From the NCBI GenBank assembly GCA_001004265.1, contig LCQS01000003.1:1-35219 (forward strand): a DNA stretch of 35,219 nucleotides. Direction: 5' to 3'. Source of the DNA: Parcubacteria group bacterium GW2011_GWA2_51_10. GTDB taxonomy: Bacteria > Patescibacteriota > Minisyncoccia > Phycocordibacterales > UBA2100. This document shows positions 15,570 through 22,716 of the stretch, piece by piece (within the stretch, counting starts at the first letter, position 1; each line of letters opens with the position of its first letter). The translations under genes and the position numbers were made by a program. Under the pieces are notes generated by a model, which did no database searches, was not told where the DNA came from, and saw only the letters and a list, made by a program, of their open reading frames with translations.

Positions 15570-16457
15570 ATGAAATATACCATTGAACAATTAATACAAA
15601 AGGCAAAAACCATCGCCCTTTCTGGCGGGGAGCGAGCCGCTATGCGCCATAACTTGGAGCGCATCATGGAAGTGGGGGAAGCGAAAGAGACACTCGTTGT
15701 ATCCCCCATTTCGGCAGCATCGGTTCACGCGCGAGCTCGTGTTCCGGTCTTCGTGTGGAGGAGATTTGCGCCGCTTACGCTCGGTCTTGTCCTGACGCTT
15801 GGCATTGGCACGTCATTTGCAGCTGAAGGAGCCCTGCCGGGAGAGCCGCTCTATCCCGTGAAAATTCACGTCAATGAGCGAATAGAATACGCGCTGGCCA
15901 CCTCCCCTCACGCCGAGGCGAAGGTTGAAGCGACCCATGCCATCAAACGGCTCGACGAAGCCGAGAAGCTGGCGCACGCAGGGAAGCTCGACGCGAAAAT
16001 CAACAATGAGATACGAGAGAGCTTTTCCAATAAAGTCGAAGCGGTGGACGAGCGTATCCAAAATCTAAAGGAGAGGGGTGATCTCGCGGCGAGTGTGGAA
16101 GTACGAAAGGGATTCGAAAAATCTCTCGCGGCACGTAGTCGCATACTCGCTGAACTTATCGACGACGGGGAGACGCCAGTAGCTACTGCCGCGGCCGCAC
16201 TTGAGGTTCGCGCTATGAGGGTCGAGATCGTGCAGCACGCGGAACCAAATGCTAGTTCGACGCTCGAAGAAAGAGCATCTCTTAGAGCGGAGTCGGAAGA
16301 CGAAGACGATGATGCAGATGAGGAGGTGCAAAAGGTCCGTTCTCTTCTCGAGAAAATACGCCACGAGAGGGGTGGGAAAGAGAAAGGTAGTGAGGAACTG
16401 GGAAAATTACCTCAGTTACCGGAGAATATTGAAGTGCAACTGCCAATACGCAAATAA
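15570..16457 (+). CDS. DUF5667 membrane protein, probable anti-sigma partner
   Basis: 295 aa. A cytoplasmic N-terminal part (about 1-65) precedes one helix (FAPLTLGLVLTLGIGTSFAA, 66-86), then the DUF5667 signature GALPGEPLYPVKIHVNE and a long helical, charged extracytoplasmic region (AEAKVEATHAIKRLDEAEKLA) with coiled-coil character, ending in an acidic then basic tail. The order sigma factor, then single-pass protein, four bases apart, is the common arrangement of sigma/anti-sigma pairs. The anti-sigma role is inferred; no zinc-binding HxxxCxxC motif is visible in the cytoplasmic part. A strong terminator follows directly. Confidence 0.85.
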   Translation: MKYTIEQLIQKAKTIALSGGERAAMRHNLERIMEVGEAKETLVVSPISAASVHARARVPVFVWRRFAPLTLGLVLTLGIGTSFAAEGALPGEPLYPVKIHVNERIEYALATSPHAEAKVEATHAIKRLDEAEKLAHAGKLDAKINNEIRESFSNKVEAVDERIQNLKERGDLAASVEVRKGFEKSLAARSRILAELIDDGETPVATAAAALEVRAMRVEIVQHAEPNASSTLEERASLRAESEDEDDDADEEVQKVRSLLEKIRHERGGKEKGSEELGKLPQLPENIEVQLPIRK

Positions 16458-16495
16458 AATACCTCGCAGCAAGCTGACGAGATATTTTATTTTTT
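16454..16495 (+). terminator. Rho-independent terminator after sigma/DUF5667 operon
   Basis: A stem of 12 pairs in 13 (ATAAAATACCTCG with CGAGATATTTTAT) is followed by a run of T. Its upper stem sequence AATACCTCGCAGC recurs in the hairpin at 19868. Confidence 0.85.
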
Positions 16496-16627
16496 GAGAA
16501 CCGTCGGTTCTCAACGCTCGCTTCGCTCGCTGCTTTCCTCTACGGGGAACCGGATGCGGTTCCCCGACCCCCTCCACCCTTTGCGCAGTCAACCCCGCAG
16601 CAGCGCTTCGGGGAACCCTACGCAAAG
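16494..16627 (+). repeat. Three successive hairpins in the 372-base gap after the sigma operon
   Basis: In order: TTGAGAACC/GGTTCTCAA (9 bp, loop 3); GGGGAACCG/CGGTTCCCC (16544-16565, 9 bp, loop 4); and a nested pair CTTTGCG/CGCAAAG (16579-16627) enclosing CCCCG/CGGGG. A CGCTCGCTTCGCTCGC repeat lies between the first two. No convincing ORF covers them. They resemble dispersed intergenic palindromic (REP-like) elements or a structured RNA. Confidence 0.55.
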
Positions 16628-16753
16628 ATTGGAAATTGAGCACCTAATGGACTTTTCAGGGTTTTACCTGCCAAAATTGCTGCCTTCGTTTTCGTGACTT
16701 TTAGGCGATTTCGTGTGTAATGGAGATATGCACTCTACGTCTACATGTGCGTA

Positions 16754-16794
16754 GATCCCCCGCCGAGAAGGTGCATCTTCAAGGAAGGGGGATC
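16754..16794 (+). repeat. Hairpin upstream of the secreted-protein gene
   Basis: GATCCCCC and GGGGGATC form a perfect 8-bp stem around GAAGGTGCATCTTC, which itself can pair. Lying 35 bases before the start of the next gene, just upstream of its -10 box, it could be an operator or the end of the preceding element. Confidence 0.5.
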
Positions 16795-16814
16795 GATCAG
16801 AAAATTTACCAGTT

Positions 16815-16823
16815 TGTTAATAA
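16815..16823 (+). promoter_or_regulatory. Extended -10 box TGTTAATAA, 6 nt before ATG 16830
   Basis: TGn-TAATAA stands six bases before the ATG, matching the leaderless spacing seen elsewhere. Confidence 0.5.
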
Positions 16824-16829
16824 ACAAGT

Positions 16830-17624
16830 ATGAAATTACTCACAAATGTTATGAGCGCGACGGCGGTGGTGGCGTTATCATTCGCTCTTGTTCTCCCGGT
16901 ATCGGCGGTTTCGGTTAATCTCTACGGCGAGACTGACGCTTCTGGCGGAGCTTCGGGAAATACGTCAGGAAATGCAAACGTCTCCGGTGAGCTGGGTGTG
17001 ACAGGTAATGCTGGGAATTCTGGGACGACCAGTGCTGGCGTCTCCGCAGGCGCGCAGGCAAGCGGCAATGTTGAGGCGAAAGACGATAGCGATTCTGAAG
17101 AGGTCCTTGTGATCAGATTGTCCGACGTTGTTGCGGGGCGCGTAGATGCACAAGCGTCATCTGCCGCGGACGTTGATTCAAGAGCAGAGTTGTCTGGCTT
17201 CGTTGCGGCGCAGATGCAAAGCGATGATAATCTGTCTAAAGTCGAAGCGGGAGGCGAAGCAGTGGCGGTTAGCTACAAGCAAAATGCGAAGCTCTTCGGA
17301 TTCATCCCGGTCACTGTTGATGCGACTGTTCTGGTTCTCGCAAGTGGAGATGTGACAGTACGTTACCCGTGGTACAGCTTCCTCATGGTCACAAACAGAG
17401 CAGATCTCGAAAGTAGGCTTCAGAGCCGTGTCGATGCGGTTGTCTCGGGTAGTGCAGGTGCATCTGCCCGCGCAGAGGCAAATGCTGATGCGGCGGCCGA
17501 GTTCACAGCAGAAATGCAGGCACGAGTGATCGAGTCAGTTCGCGCGACTCTTGAAAGCGAATTTGCCGCTTCTGCGAGCGCGAGCGTTGATGCGAATGCA
17601 AGCGGTAATGTAAATTCCCAATAA
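16830..17624 (+). CDS. Secreted Ala/Ser/Gly-rich protein, unknown
   Basis: 264 aa. A signal peptide with cleavage near LPVSAVS (about residues 1-26) precedes a low-complexity region of Gly, Ser, Asn and Ala (residues ~32-85), an acidic stretch (KDDSDSEEV), and a folded-looking middle domain (about 90-200: LVIRLSDVVAGRV, LFGFIPVTVDATVLV, VTVRYPWYSFLMVT). The C-terminal part is again Ala/Ser-rich with ASASASVDANASGN. Such low-complexity ends suggest a surface-exposed or cell-wall-associated protein. No named family recognised. It lies downstream of the sigma/DUF5667 pair and has its own promoter and terminator. Confidence 0.8.
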   Translation: MKLLTNVMSATAVVALSFALVLPVSAVSVNLYGETDASGGASGNTSGNANVSGELGVTGNAGNSGTTSAGVSAGAQASGNVEAKDDSDSEEVLVIRLSDVVAGRVDAQASSAADVDSRAELSGFVAAQMQSDDNLSKVEAGGEAVAVSYKQNAKLFGFIPVTVDATVLVLASGDVTVRYPWYSFLMVTNRADLESRLQSRVDAVVSGSAGASARAEANADAAAEFTAEMQARVIESVRATLESEFAASASASVDANASGNVNSQ

Positions 17625-17640
17625 CGATTGATTCTGTCTC

Positions 17641-17680
17641 GCAAAAAAGCCCTCTGCCAGTCGGCGGATGGCTTTTTTGC
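17641..17680 (+). terminator. Strong terminator, perfect 11-bp stem
   Basis: GCAAAAAAGCC pairs exactly with GGCTTTTTTGC. The poly-A and poly-T sides make it work in both directions. Confidence 0.9.
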
Positions 17681-17705
17681 ATTCTGGACAAATTGGAATC
17701 GCGAC

Positions 17706-17713
17706 TGTATTCT
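17706..17713 (+). promoter_or_regulatory. -10 box TGTATTCT, 7 nt before ATG 17721
   Basis: TATTCT preceded by TG lies seven bases before ATG 17721 and after the terminator, so it rejects the ORF-track start at 17628, which lies inside the terminator of the previous gene. Confidence 0.6.
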
Positions 17714-17720
17714 CATCCGA

Positions 17721-18956
17721 ATGTATACACCAAGTCGGGAAGTTTTAAAAAAATACGCCGACGTTTTAGTCAATTTCGCTCTCGGCGGAGGAAAGGGGAT
17801 TAAAAAAGGAGAAGTTGTGCGTGTCTCTGCGAGCGAATCGTCAAAGCCTCTTTTCCTTGCCGTCCATAACGCAATTGTCGACGCAGGCGGACATGTGATG
17901 TCGCACTATGCGCCGGATGATGAACAAGGAGACAAGCGCCGTAACGAAAGCTTTACGCGCTATTTCTACGAACACGCTGCGCCGCATCAGCTCGATTATT
18001 TTCCAGCGAAATATTTGCGCGGTGTAGTTGAAGAGATGGATCATTCGATGTACATCGTCGCCGATAAGGATCCGCATGCACTGAAGGGTGTCGATCCGAA
18101 GAAAATCATGCGGCGTGGCGTTGCGCTGAAGCCCTACAAAGATTGGCAGCACGAAAAGGAATGGAAGGGAAAGTTCACATGGACTATTGCGCTTTATGGA
18201 ACGCCGGCCATGGCTAAGGAGGCGGGCCTTTCCGAAAAAGAATATTGGAACCAGATAATCAAGGCGTGCTTTCTCGATCATAAAAATCCGATCGCGAAAT
18301 GGAAAGAGGTATATAAGCAGATCGAAACATATCGCCGGAAATTAAATGCTCTTGCCCCGAAGACGGAGCGCTTACATGCCGTGGGCCCCGATATGGATTT
18401 GTGGGTTAAGCTCGGGGAAAAGCGCAATTGGCTCGCGGGCTCCGGCAGGAACATTCCGAGCTTCGAGATTTTCACATCGCCCGATTGGCGAGGCACCAAT
18501 GGTTGGATCCGCTTCAATCAGCCGCTCTATCGCTACAGCAACAAAATCACAGGAATCGAGCTTTGGTTCAAGAATGGGCTTGTAGTCAAGAGCAAGGCGA
18601 AGACGAATGAGAAATTATTGAAAGAAATGATCGCAACGAAGGGCGCAAATAGGATCGGAGAATATTCGCTTACCGACCGCAGGCACTCGCGCATCACGAA
18701 ATTCATGGCGGAGACGCTCTTTGATGAAAACATGGGCGGGCGTTTTGGAAACACGCACCTGGCACTTGGAATGTCCTATCGCGATACCTATGCGGGCGAC
18801 GTATCAAAGCTCACGACAAAACAGGCGGAGGCCCTCGGTTACAACGATTCATCCGTTCACACGGATATCATTTCGACGACTCGGCGCACTGTTACGGCGC
18901 ATCTCAAAGACGGGAAGACAAAGGTTATCTACAAGGACGGCGCGTTCGTGCTGTAA
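17721..18956 (+). CDS. M29 family metallo-aminopeptidase
   Basis: 411 aa, close to the family's usual length. M29 enzymes (AmpS, PepS) use two metal ions to remove N-terminal residues from peptides. The metal-binding set is recognisable: Glu in NIPSFEIFTSPDW, Glu in IGEYSLTDRRHS, His in FGNTHLALGMSY and His/Asp in SSVHTDIIST. The N-terminal half (VVRVSASESSKPLFLAVHNAIVDAGGHV split around the substrate-entry domain) fits too. There is no signal peptide, so it acts in the cytoplasm, probably recycling peptides. It is a monocistronic unit bounded by two terminators. Confidence 0.93.
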   Translation: MYTPSREVLKKYADVLVNFALGGGKGIKKGEVVRVSASESSKPLFLAVHNAIVDAGGHVMSHYAPDDEQGDKRRNESFTRYFYEHAAPHQLDYFPAKYLRGVVEEMDHSMYIVADKDPHALKGVDPKKIMRRGVALKPYKDWQHEKEWKGKFTWTIALYGTPAMAKEAGLSEKEYWNQIIKACFLDHKNPIAKWKEVYKQIETYRRKLNALAPKTERLHAVGPDMDLWVKLGEKRNWLAGSGRNIPSFEIFTSPDWRGTNGWIRFNQPLYRYSNKITGIELWFKNGLVVKSKAKTNEKLLKEMIATKGANRIGEYSLTDRRHSRITKFMAETLFDENMGGRFGNTHLALGMSYRDTYAGDVSKLTTKQAEALGYNDSSVHTDIISTTRRTVTAHLKDGKTKVIYKDGAFVL

Positions 18957-18989
18957 CCCCTTACCACTTTTATTAAAAGTGGTAAGGGG
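18957..18989 (+). terminator. Perfect 15-bp hairpin right after the M29 stop
   Basis: CCCCTTACCACTTTT pairs without mismatch to AAAAGTGGTAAGGGG across a three-base loop. It follows the stop codon directly; there is little T-run, so it may work as an RNA 3'-end stabiliser as well as a terminator. Confidence 0.75.
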
Positions 18990-18996
18990 TGTAATG

Positions 18997-19016
18997 AGAC
19001 GCGCTGCGGTGCGTCT
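18997..19016 (+). repeat. Short hairpin AGACGC/GCGTCT
   Basis: A six-base stem with an eight-base loop follows the larger terminator. It may belong to the same 3'-end structure. Confidence 0.35.
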
Positions 19017-19050
19017 TCATGGCGTGGGGTCGATTACAACCTACATTAAC

Positions 19051-19056
19051 TAATAT
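19051..19056 (+). promoter_or_regulatory. -10 box TAATAT, 7 nt before ATG 19064
   Basis: The hexamer lies seven bases before ATG 19064 and supports that start over the upstream ATG at 19019. Confidence 0.55.
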
Positions 19057-19063
19057 TGATTAT

Positions 19064-19849
19064 ATGAGACGTTTAACTCTTAAGCGCGCGACTCAATTTG
19101 TTTCGCGCAATGTCATTCTCGTTCTGGCGGGTGCAGTGATTGCGCTCGCGCTTGGTGTGGCAGTTGCAAATGCGGCCTCGAATAACGTCGGCGTGAACAT
19201 TTCGGGTCAAACAAAAACAGAAATGCACATAGCGCCGAGTGGGCAGGTCCTCGTGCGCGGCGCGAAGGTGACGGCAGTGGCATCGAGCACGATTACCTCA
19301 ACAGTCAGTTTCGGCTCTGTGAATCTGGCATTCGTAGTGAAGACTGATGGCTCGACGCACTTCGTAAATCGAAACGAGCGGCGCGCTTCCGCGAGCGACG
19401 TGAGCGTAGGAGATACGATAAATTTCTCCGGAGCACTCGACACAAGCGTTTCCTCGCTGACGGTAAATGCGCGAGTTGTGAAGAACGTGTCGCTGCCGCC
19501 CACAGCGGCAGTGACGCTTCGTGGAACTGTAGAGAGCGTAAGCACTTCGACACAGACCATGGTCGTTAGGACAAGTTCGAGCACGACGACAATCACTATT
19601 TCTGGCAGCACGAGTCTTAGACTAGACGGTCGGACTGCGGCGCTCGCCGATTTAAGGGCTGGAAGTGCGGTGCATGTCGTTGGTTCGCTGAATACTGCAA
19701 CGAACACAGTGGCAGCCGAACGGGTCGTGATCTCGGAGGACGATGACGACAGAAGGGAAGGTATGAAAGAGGAGATTAGAGGAAGCGTCCGTGGTTATCT
19801 CAAAAGTCTATTCAACGGCATTGGACCGTTCAAGTTCAGAGACAACTAG
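19064..19849 (+). CDS. Exported DUF5666-like beta-repeat protein
   Basis: 261 aa. A basic N-terminus and one helix (VILVLAGAVIALALGVAVANAA) give an exported or membrane-anchored protein. The outside part has repeated short beta-barrel-like units: VLVRGAKVTAVASSTIT, ASDVSVGDTINFSGALD, VTLRGTVESVSTSTQTMVVRT and LADLRAGSAVHVVGSLN. This is the pattern of DUF5666 repeats (an OB-like fold). The C-terminus is acidic then basic (SEDDDDRREG). No active site is apparent. Start chosen by the -10 box. Function unknown; possibly a surface or scaffold protein regulated with the nearby sigma factor. Confidence 0.75.
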   Translation: MRRLTLKRATQFVSRNVILVLAGAVIALALGVAVANAASNNVGVNISGQTKTEMHIAPSGQVLVRGAKVTAVASSTITSTVSFGSVNLAFVVKTDGSTHFVNRNERRASASDVSVGDTINFSGALDTSVSSLTVNARVVKNVSLPPTAAVTLRGTVESVSTSTQTMVVRTSSSTTTITISGSTSLRLDGRTAALADLRAGSAVHVVGSLNTATNTVAAERVVISEDDDDRREGMKEEIRGSVRGYLKSLFNGIGPFKFRDN

Positions 19850-19867
19850 GCGTTATTGACAGCCGAA

Positions 19868-19926
19868 AATACCTCGCAGCTCTGCTGCGAGGTATTCTGA
19901 AGACGGCCCCTCTCGGGGCCGTCTTT
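19868..19926 (+). terminator. Tandem perfect hairpins ending the DUF5666-like gene
   Basis: AATACCTCGCAGC/GCTGCGAGGTATT (13 bp, loop 3) is followed three bases later by AAGACGGCCCC/GGGGCCGTCTT (11 bp, loop 4) and a short T-rich end. The first stem shares its sequence with the terminator at 16454. Confidence 0.8.
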
Positions 19927-19949
19927 CCACATATACCCTCATAGATCCA

Positions 19950-19958
19950 TGCTAGAGT
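19950..19958 (+). promoter_or_regulatory. Extended -10 box TGCTAGAGT, 11 nt before ATG 19970
   Basis: TGn-TAGAGT predicts a leader of about five bases, effectively leaderless. Confidence 0.5.
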
Positions 19959-19969
19959 AGTGATCCACT

Positions 19970-20500
19970 ATGAATTTTTCCATTCCTACAGGTTCTCTAA
20001 AGTTTGCTATCGGCTGGATCCTTGTTTTTCTGTTTCGCCTCATACCCTTCCGGCCGCCAAATTTTGAGCCGATGCTCGCGACGGTGATGCCATTCTCGAA
20101 GCGCTATGGATATGTGGGAAGTTTTCTATTTGGATTTTTAGGAATTGTGCTTTATGACGCCATCACAAGTGGTTGGGGGGTATGGACGGTCGTCACCTCA
20201 ATCGCCTACGGTCTCCTTGGAATTTGGGCGCATTTTTATTTCAAAAGTCGGGAGGCGACACGAGGGAATTTCGTCATATTCGGGATTTTTGGAACGATCG
20301 CGTATGACGCAGTGACAATGATGATCGGGCCCCTTTTCAATGCGCAACCGCTTGCGGTCGCACTTCTCGGTCAGATTCCGTTTACGCTCATGCACCTTCT
20401 TGGCACTGTTGTATTCGCCGCGCTCGTAAGTCCGCTGATATACCGATGGATAGTGCAGAGCGAAGCACTCGAAATAAGCTTGTCCCCGAGACGGGCATAA
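19970..20500 (+). CDS. Membrane protein resembling an ECF transporter S component
   Basis: 176 aa, five to six helices. Sequence RPPNFEPMLATVMPFSKRYG followed by GSFLFGFLGIVLYDAITSG resembles S components of energy-coupling factor transporters or DUF6580 proteins, where an N-terminal Arg-Pro-x-Asn segment leads to a Gly-rich substrate cavity. A second similar helix pair ends in LMHLLGTVVFAALVSPLIY. S components bind a vitamin or metal and dock on a shared energising module; no EcfA or EcfT genes are nearby. The substrate is unknown. The gene has its own promoter and is followed by pyrB. Confidence 0.65.
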   Translation: MNFSIPTGSLKFAIGWILVFLFRLIPFRPPNFEPMLATVMPFSKRYGYVGSFLFGFLGIVLYDAITSGWGVWTVVTSIAYGLLGIWAHFYFKSREATRGNFVIFGIFGTIAYDAVTMMIGPLFNAQPLAVALLGQIPFTLMHLLGTVVFAALVSPLIYRWIVQSEALEISLSPRRA

Positions 20501-20526
20501 TTTTCTGTTCACTATTTACTCATCGC

Positions 20527-20534
20527 TGTATACT
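20527..20534 (+). promoter_or_regulatory. -10 box TGTATACT, 8 nt before pyrB ATG
   Basis: TG followed by TATACT, eight bases before ATG 20543. Confidence 0.6.
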
Positions 20535-20542
20535 TCCTCCTA

Positions 20543-21460
20543 ATGCATCACCTCACGCGTACACAGCAATTCACTCGGAGTTCGCTCGATCAATTGTTTG
20601 CGCTGGCCGGCTCTCTGGAGAAACAACATGACGATTCTCTACGAGGGAAAATACTTGCCTCTCTTTTTTATGAGCCGAGCACGAGGACGCGGTTCTCTTT
20701 CGAATCGGCGATGATGCGGCTCGGGGGAAATGTCCTCACTGTTGAGAACGCACGCGAGTCGTCATCAGACGTGAAGGGAGAAACGCTTGAAGACACGATT
20801 CGTGTGATGAATCATTATGCCGACATTATTATTTTGCGTCATCCGGAAGAAGGCGCGGCGGAGCGCGCGGCCAAAATTTCGCGAATCCCCGTTATCAACG
20901 CGGGCGATGGCACAGGCCAGCACCCGACACAGGCGCTCCTCGATCTGTATACGATTGAGAGGGAGCGCGGAAAGATCGATGGCACGCATATAGCCATCGT
21001 GGGTAATCTTAAATACTATCGCGCTGCGCGATCACTTTCGTACCTCTTGGGAAAATTCAATAACATTCATCTCACACTGGTCTCGTCGCCGGAGCTACGA
21101 ATGCGCGATGACATCAAGACGTATTTGAAAAAGCACGATGTCACGTTCGAAGAAACAGACAACATGGAGGATGCGATGAAGCGCGTGGATGTCATCTACC
21201 AGACGCGCATGCAAAAGGAGTGGATGAGCGAAGAAGAGTATGCGCGCTTGCGCGGCCGCTACATCATCACGCGGCCCTTGGCGGATTCAATGAAGGAGGG
21301 CGCGATCATCATTCATCCGCTCCCGCGCGTGGGTGAGATAATGGCGGATGTAGACGATTCGCCTCACGCTGTCTATTTCAAGCAGGTGGGGTACGGACAC
21401 TCCGTTCGAATGGCGCTTCTCAAGACAATTTTGAACGGGAAAAGCGGTCGACGCGATTAG
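20543..21460 (+). CDS. pyrB: Aspartate carbamoyltransferase
   Basis: 305 aa, the normal catalytic-chain length. It joins carbamoyl phosphate to aspartate, the committed step of pyrimidine synthesis. The carbamoyl-phosphate loop STRTR is at about 46-50 with FSFESA after it; HPTQALLDLYT follows near 136; the aspartate-binding region has YQTRMQKEW and HPLPRVGEI. No pyrI regulatory chain or other pyr gene adjoins it, so it may act as an unregulated trimer. Its 3' end overlaps the convergent PAP2 gene by 41 bases, with the stop of each inside the other. Identity is secure. Confidence 0.96.
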   Translation: MHHLTRTQQFTRSSLDQLFALAGSLEKQHDDSLRGKILASLFYEPSTRTRFSFESAMMRLGGNVLTVENARESSSDVKGETLEDTIRVMNHYADIIILRHPEEGAAERAAKISRIPVINAGDGTGQHPTQALLDLYTIERERGKIDGTHIAIVGNLKYYRAARSLSYLLGKFNNIHLTLVSSPELRMRDDIKTYLKKHDVTFEETDNMEDAMKRVDVIYQTRMQKEWMSEEEYARLRGRYIITRPLADSMKEGAIIIHPLPRVGEIMADVDDSPHAVYFKQVGYGHSVRMALLKTILNGKSGRRD

Positions 21461-21983
21461 TAATTGCGATACCGATCGAAAGAAAGACTGCCCCAATAAC
21501 GAGTCCCCCGAGGACGTCAGTAAGATAGTGCACGCCCAAATAGAGCCGGCTGAACGAAACGAGTGTGATTATGAGCGCGGAGAGCGCGAACCAGAATATT
21601 CGCTCGCGCCGAGGACGGCGGGCGGAGATTGCCCACGCGATGAATCCGTAGAGCGCAAGCGAGAATGCAGCGTGGCCACTGGGAAAGGAAAACGTTTGTT
21701 CGAGATATGCCGAGATGTCGAGCTCTGGCCGCGGTCGCTCGACCAGCTCTTTGACAACATACACCGCGGCTGCCGCGCCACCGACACTGACAAGAAGTCC
21801 CGTTGCATAGGAAAATTGTCTGCGCATGAGAAAGACGAGCAGGGCGACGGCCGTAAGGGCGATTATCGTGTATGTACGGCCGAATTCGGAGATGCCGATA
21901 AAAAAGTCAACCGCGGGCTGCGTGTGCCATTCGTAGAGAGCTAGCGCGAGCGGGTTATCAAAGAGTGTCAAAAAATTTACCAT
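21420..21983 (-). CDS. PAP2 family membrane phosphatase
   Basis: 187 aa, about five helices. The three acid-phosphatase motifs are present: KELVERPRP, FPSGHA and SRLYLGVHYLTD, with the nucleophilic and acid His in the last two. In bacteria such enzymes usually remove a phosphate from undecaprenyl pyrophosphate, phosphatidylglycerophosphate or related lipids. The neighbour, DgkA-like, phosphorylates undecaprenol or diacylglycerol, so the pair probably serves cell-wall lipid carrier recycling. It overlaps dgkA by seven bases and the 3' end of pyrB by 41 bases. Confidence 0.93.
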   Translation of the reverse strand: MVNFLTLFDNPLALALYEWHTQPAVDFFIGISEFGRTYTIIALTAVALLVFLMRRQFSYATGLLVSVGGAAAAVYVVKELVERPRPELDISAYLEQTFSFPSGHAAFSLALYGFIAWAISARRPRRERIFWFALSALIITLVSFSRLYLGVHYLTDVLGGLVIGAVFLSIGIAITNRVDRFSRSKLS

Positions 21984-22339
21984 AGCGTGATGAGGTATGG
22001 AATAAAGATCACGCAGCCGACAATAAATGCTGCAATTGCAGCAATAAAAACGGCGGCTGCGGCAAGGTCTTTTATTTTCGCGATATGAGGATCCTGCGTC
22101 GGCTGGAATTTATCACAAAGTTCTTCGAGTGCGGTATTCAGAGCCTCTGCGGCCAGCACAAATCCGATCATAAAGAGGATAATCAGCCACTCGGTTGCTG
22201 ATATACGGAAGTAGACGGAAAAAAGAAGCGTGATTACGCCCCACAGAACTTCGATACGAAAGCTTGGCTCCTCCTGCCATGCGATCTTGAGGCCGCGGAG
22301 TGCATGCAGAAAACTTTGGCTTCTTTTTTCGGACAACAC
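21977..22339 (-). CDS. DgkA-type lipid kinase (undecaprenol or diacylglycerol kinase)
   Basis: 120 aa from a GTG start supported by a TATACT box six bases upstream. The DgkA active-site helix is plain: AAEALNTALEELCDKF, then DPHIAKIKDLAAAAVFIAA. Three helices, as in the family. Gram-positive members phosphorylate undecaprenol, Gram-negative ones diacylglycerol; which applies cannot be told. Coupled to the PAP2 gene by a 7-base overlap, it likely feeds the undecaprenyl phosphate pool for envelope synthesis. Confidence 0.93.
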   Translation of the reverse strand: MLSEKRSQSFLHALRGLKIAWQEEPSFRIEVLWGVITLLFSVYFRISATEWLIILFMIGFVLAAEALNTALEELCDKFQPTQDPHIAKIKDLAAAAVFIAAIAAFIVGCVIFIPYLITLW

Positions 22340-22344
22340 TCACG

Positions 22345-22356
22345 CAGTATATACTG
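22345..22356 (+). promoter_or_regulatory. 12-bp palindrome acting as a two-way -10 element
   Basis: CAGTATATACTG is self-complementary and contains TATACT on both strands. On the minus strand it lies six bases before the GTG of dgkA. On the plus strand it is four bases before an ATG that opens a seven-codon ORF (MLRIKGR), whose TGA overlaps the ATG at 22380. Confidence 0.6.
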
Positions 22357-22415
22357 TGTATGCTTCGCATTAAAGGTCGATGAGTGCTCTGAATTATTTA
22401 CGACTATTCACGACT

Positions 22416-22646
22416 ATGCCAAACAATACAGTACAAACGGGCGGCGGCGGAAACGGCACCATAAAAGCGCTTCTTGCGATTCTTGTGATCGCAGTAATTG
22501 CCTTCGGAATTTGGTTCGTGATGCGCGACAATGCGCCGGCGACCCAACAGCAGAATGAAAATGGGGGAGCATTGGAGATAGAAATAGGGACTGGTGGTCA
22601 GAATCAAGACGGCCAAGAAGGCGGACAGCAGCAACCGCGATATTGA
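22416..22646 (+). CDS. Small single-helix membrane protein, unknown
   Basis: 76 aa from ATG 22416 (88 aa from 22380). A Gly-rich start (MPNNTVQTGGGGNG) precedes one helix (IKALLAILVIAVIAFGIWFVM) and a Gln/Asn/Gly-rich acidic outside tail (TQQQNENGGALEIEIGTGGQNQDGQ). TATTCA, five bases before 22416, supports the shorter start; the longer one would be coupled to the mini-ORF MLRIKGR. No family recognised. It ends at a bidirectional terminator. Confidence 0.65.
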   Translation: MPNNTVQTGGGGNGTIKALLAILVIAVIAFGIWFVMRDNAPATQQQNENGGALEIEIGTGGQNQDGQEGGQQQPRY

Positions 22647-22665
22647 CGGATTTTTCGAAAAAAAA

Positions 22666-22692
22666 CGCCCGCACTGCTGTGCGGGCGATTTT
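22666..22692 (+). terminator. Bidirectional terminator between convergent genes
   Basis: CGCCCGCAC/GTGCGGGCG is a perfect 9-bp stem with a four-base loop. A run of eight A before it becomes a T-run for the minus-strand gene, and TTTT follows on the plus strand. Confidence 0.85.
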
Positions 22693-22716
22693 AAAACGAA
22701 CGGTCAGGCACCTGAT

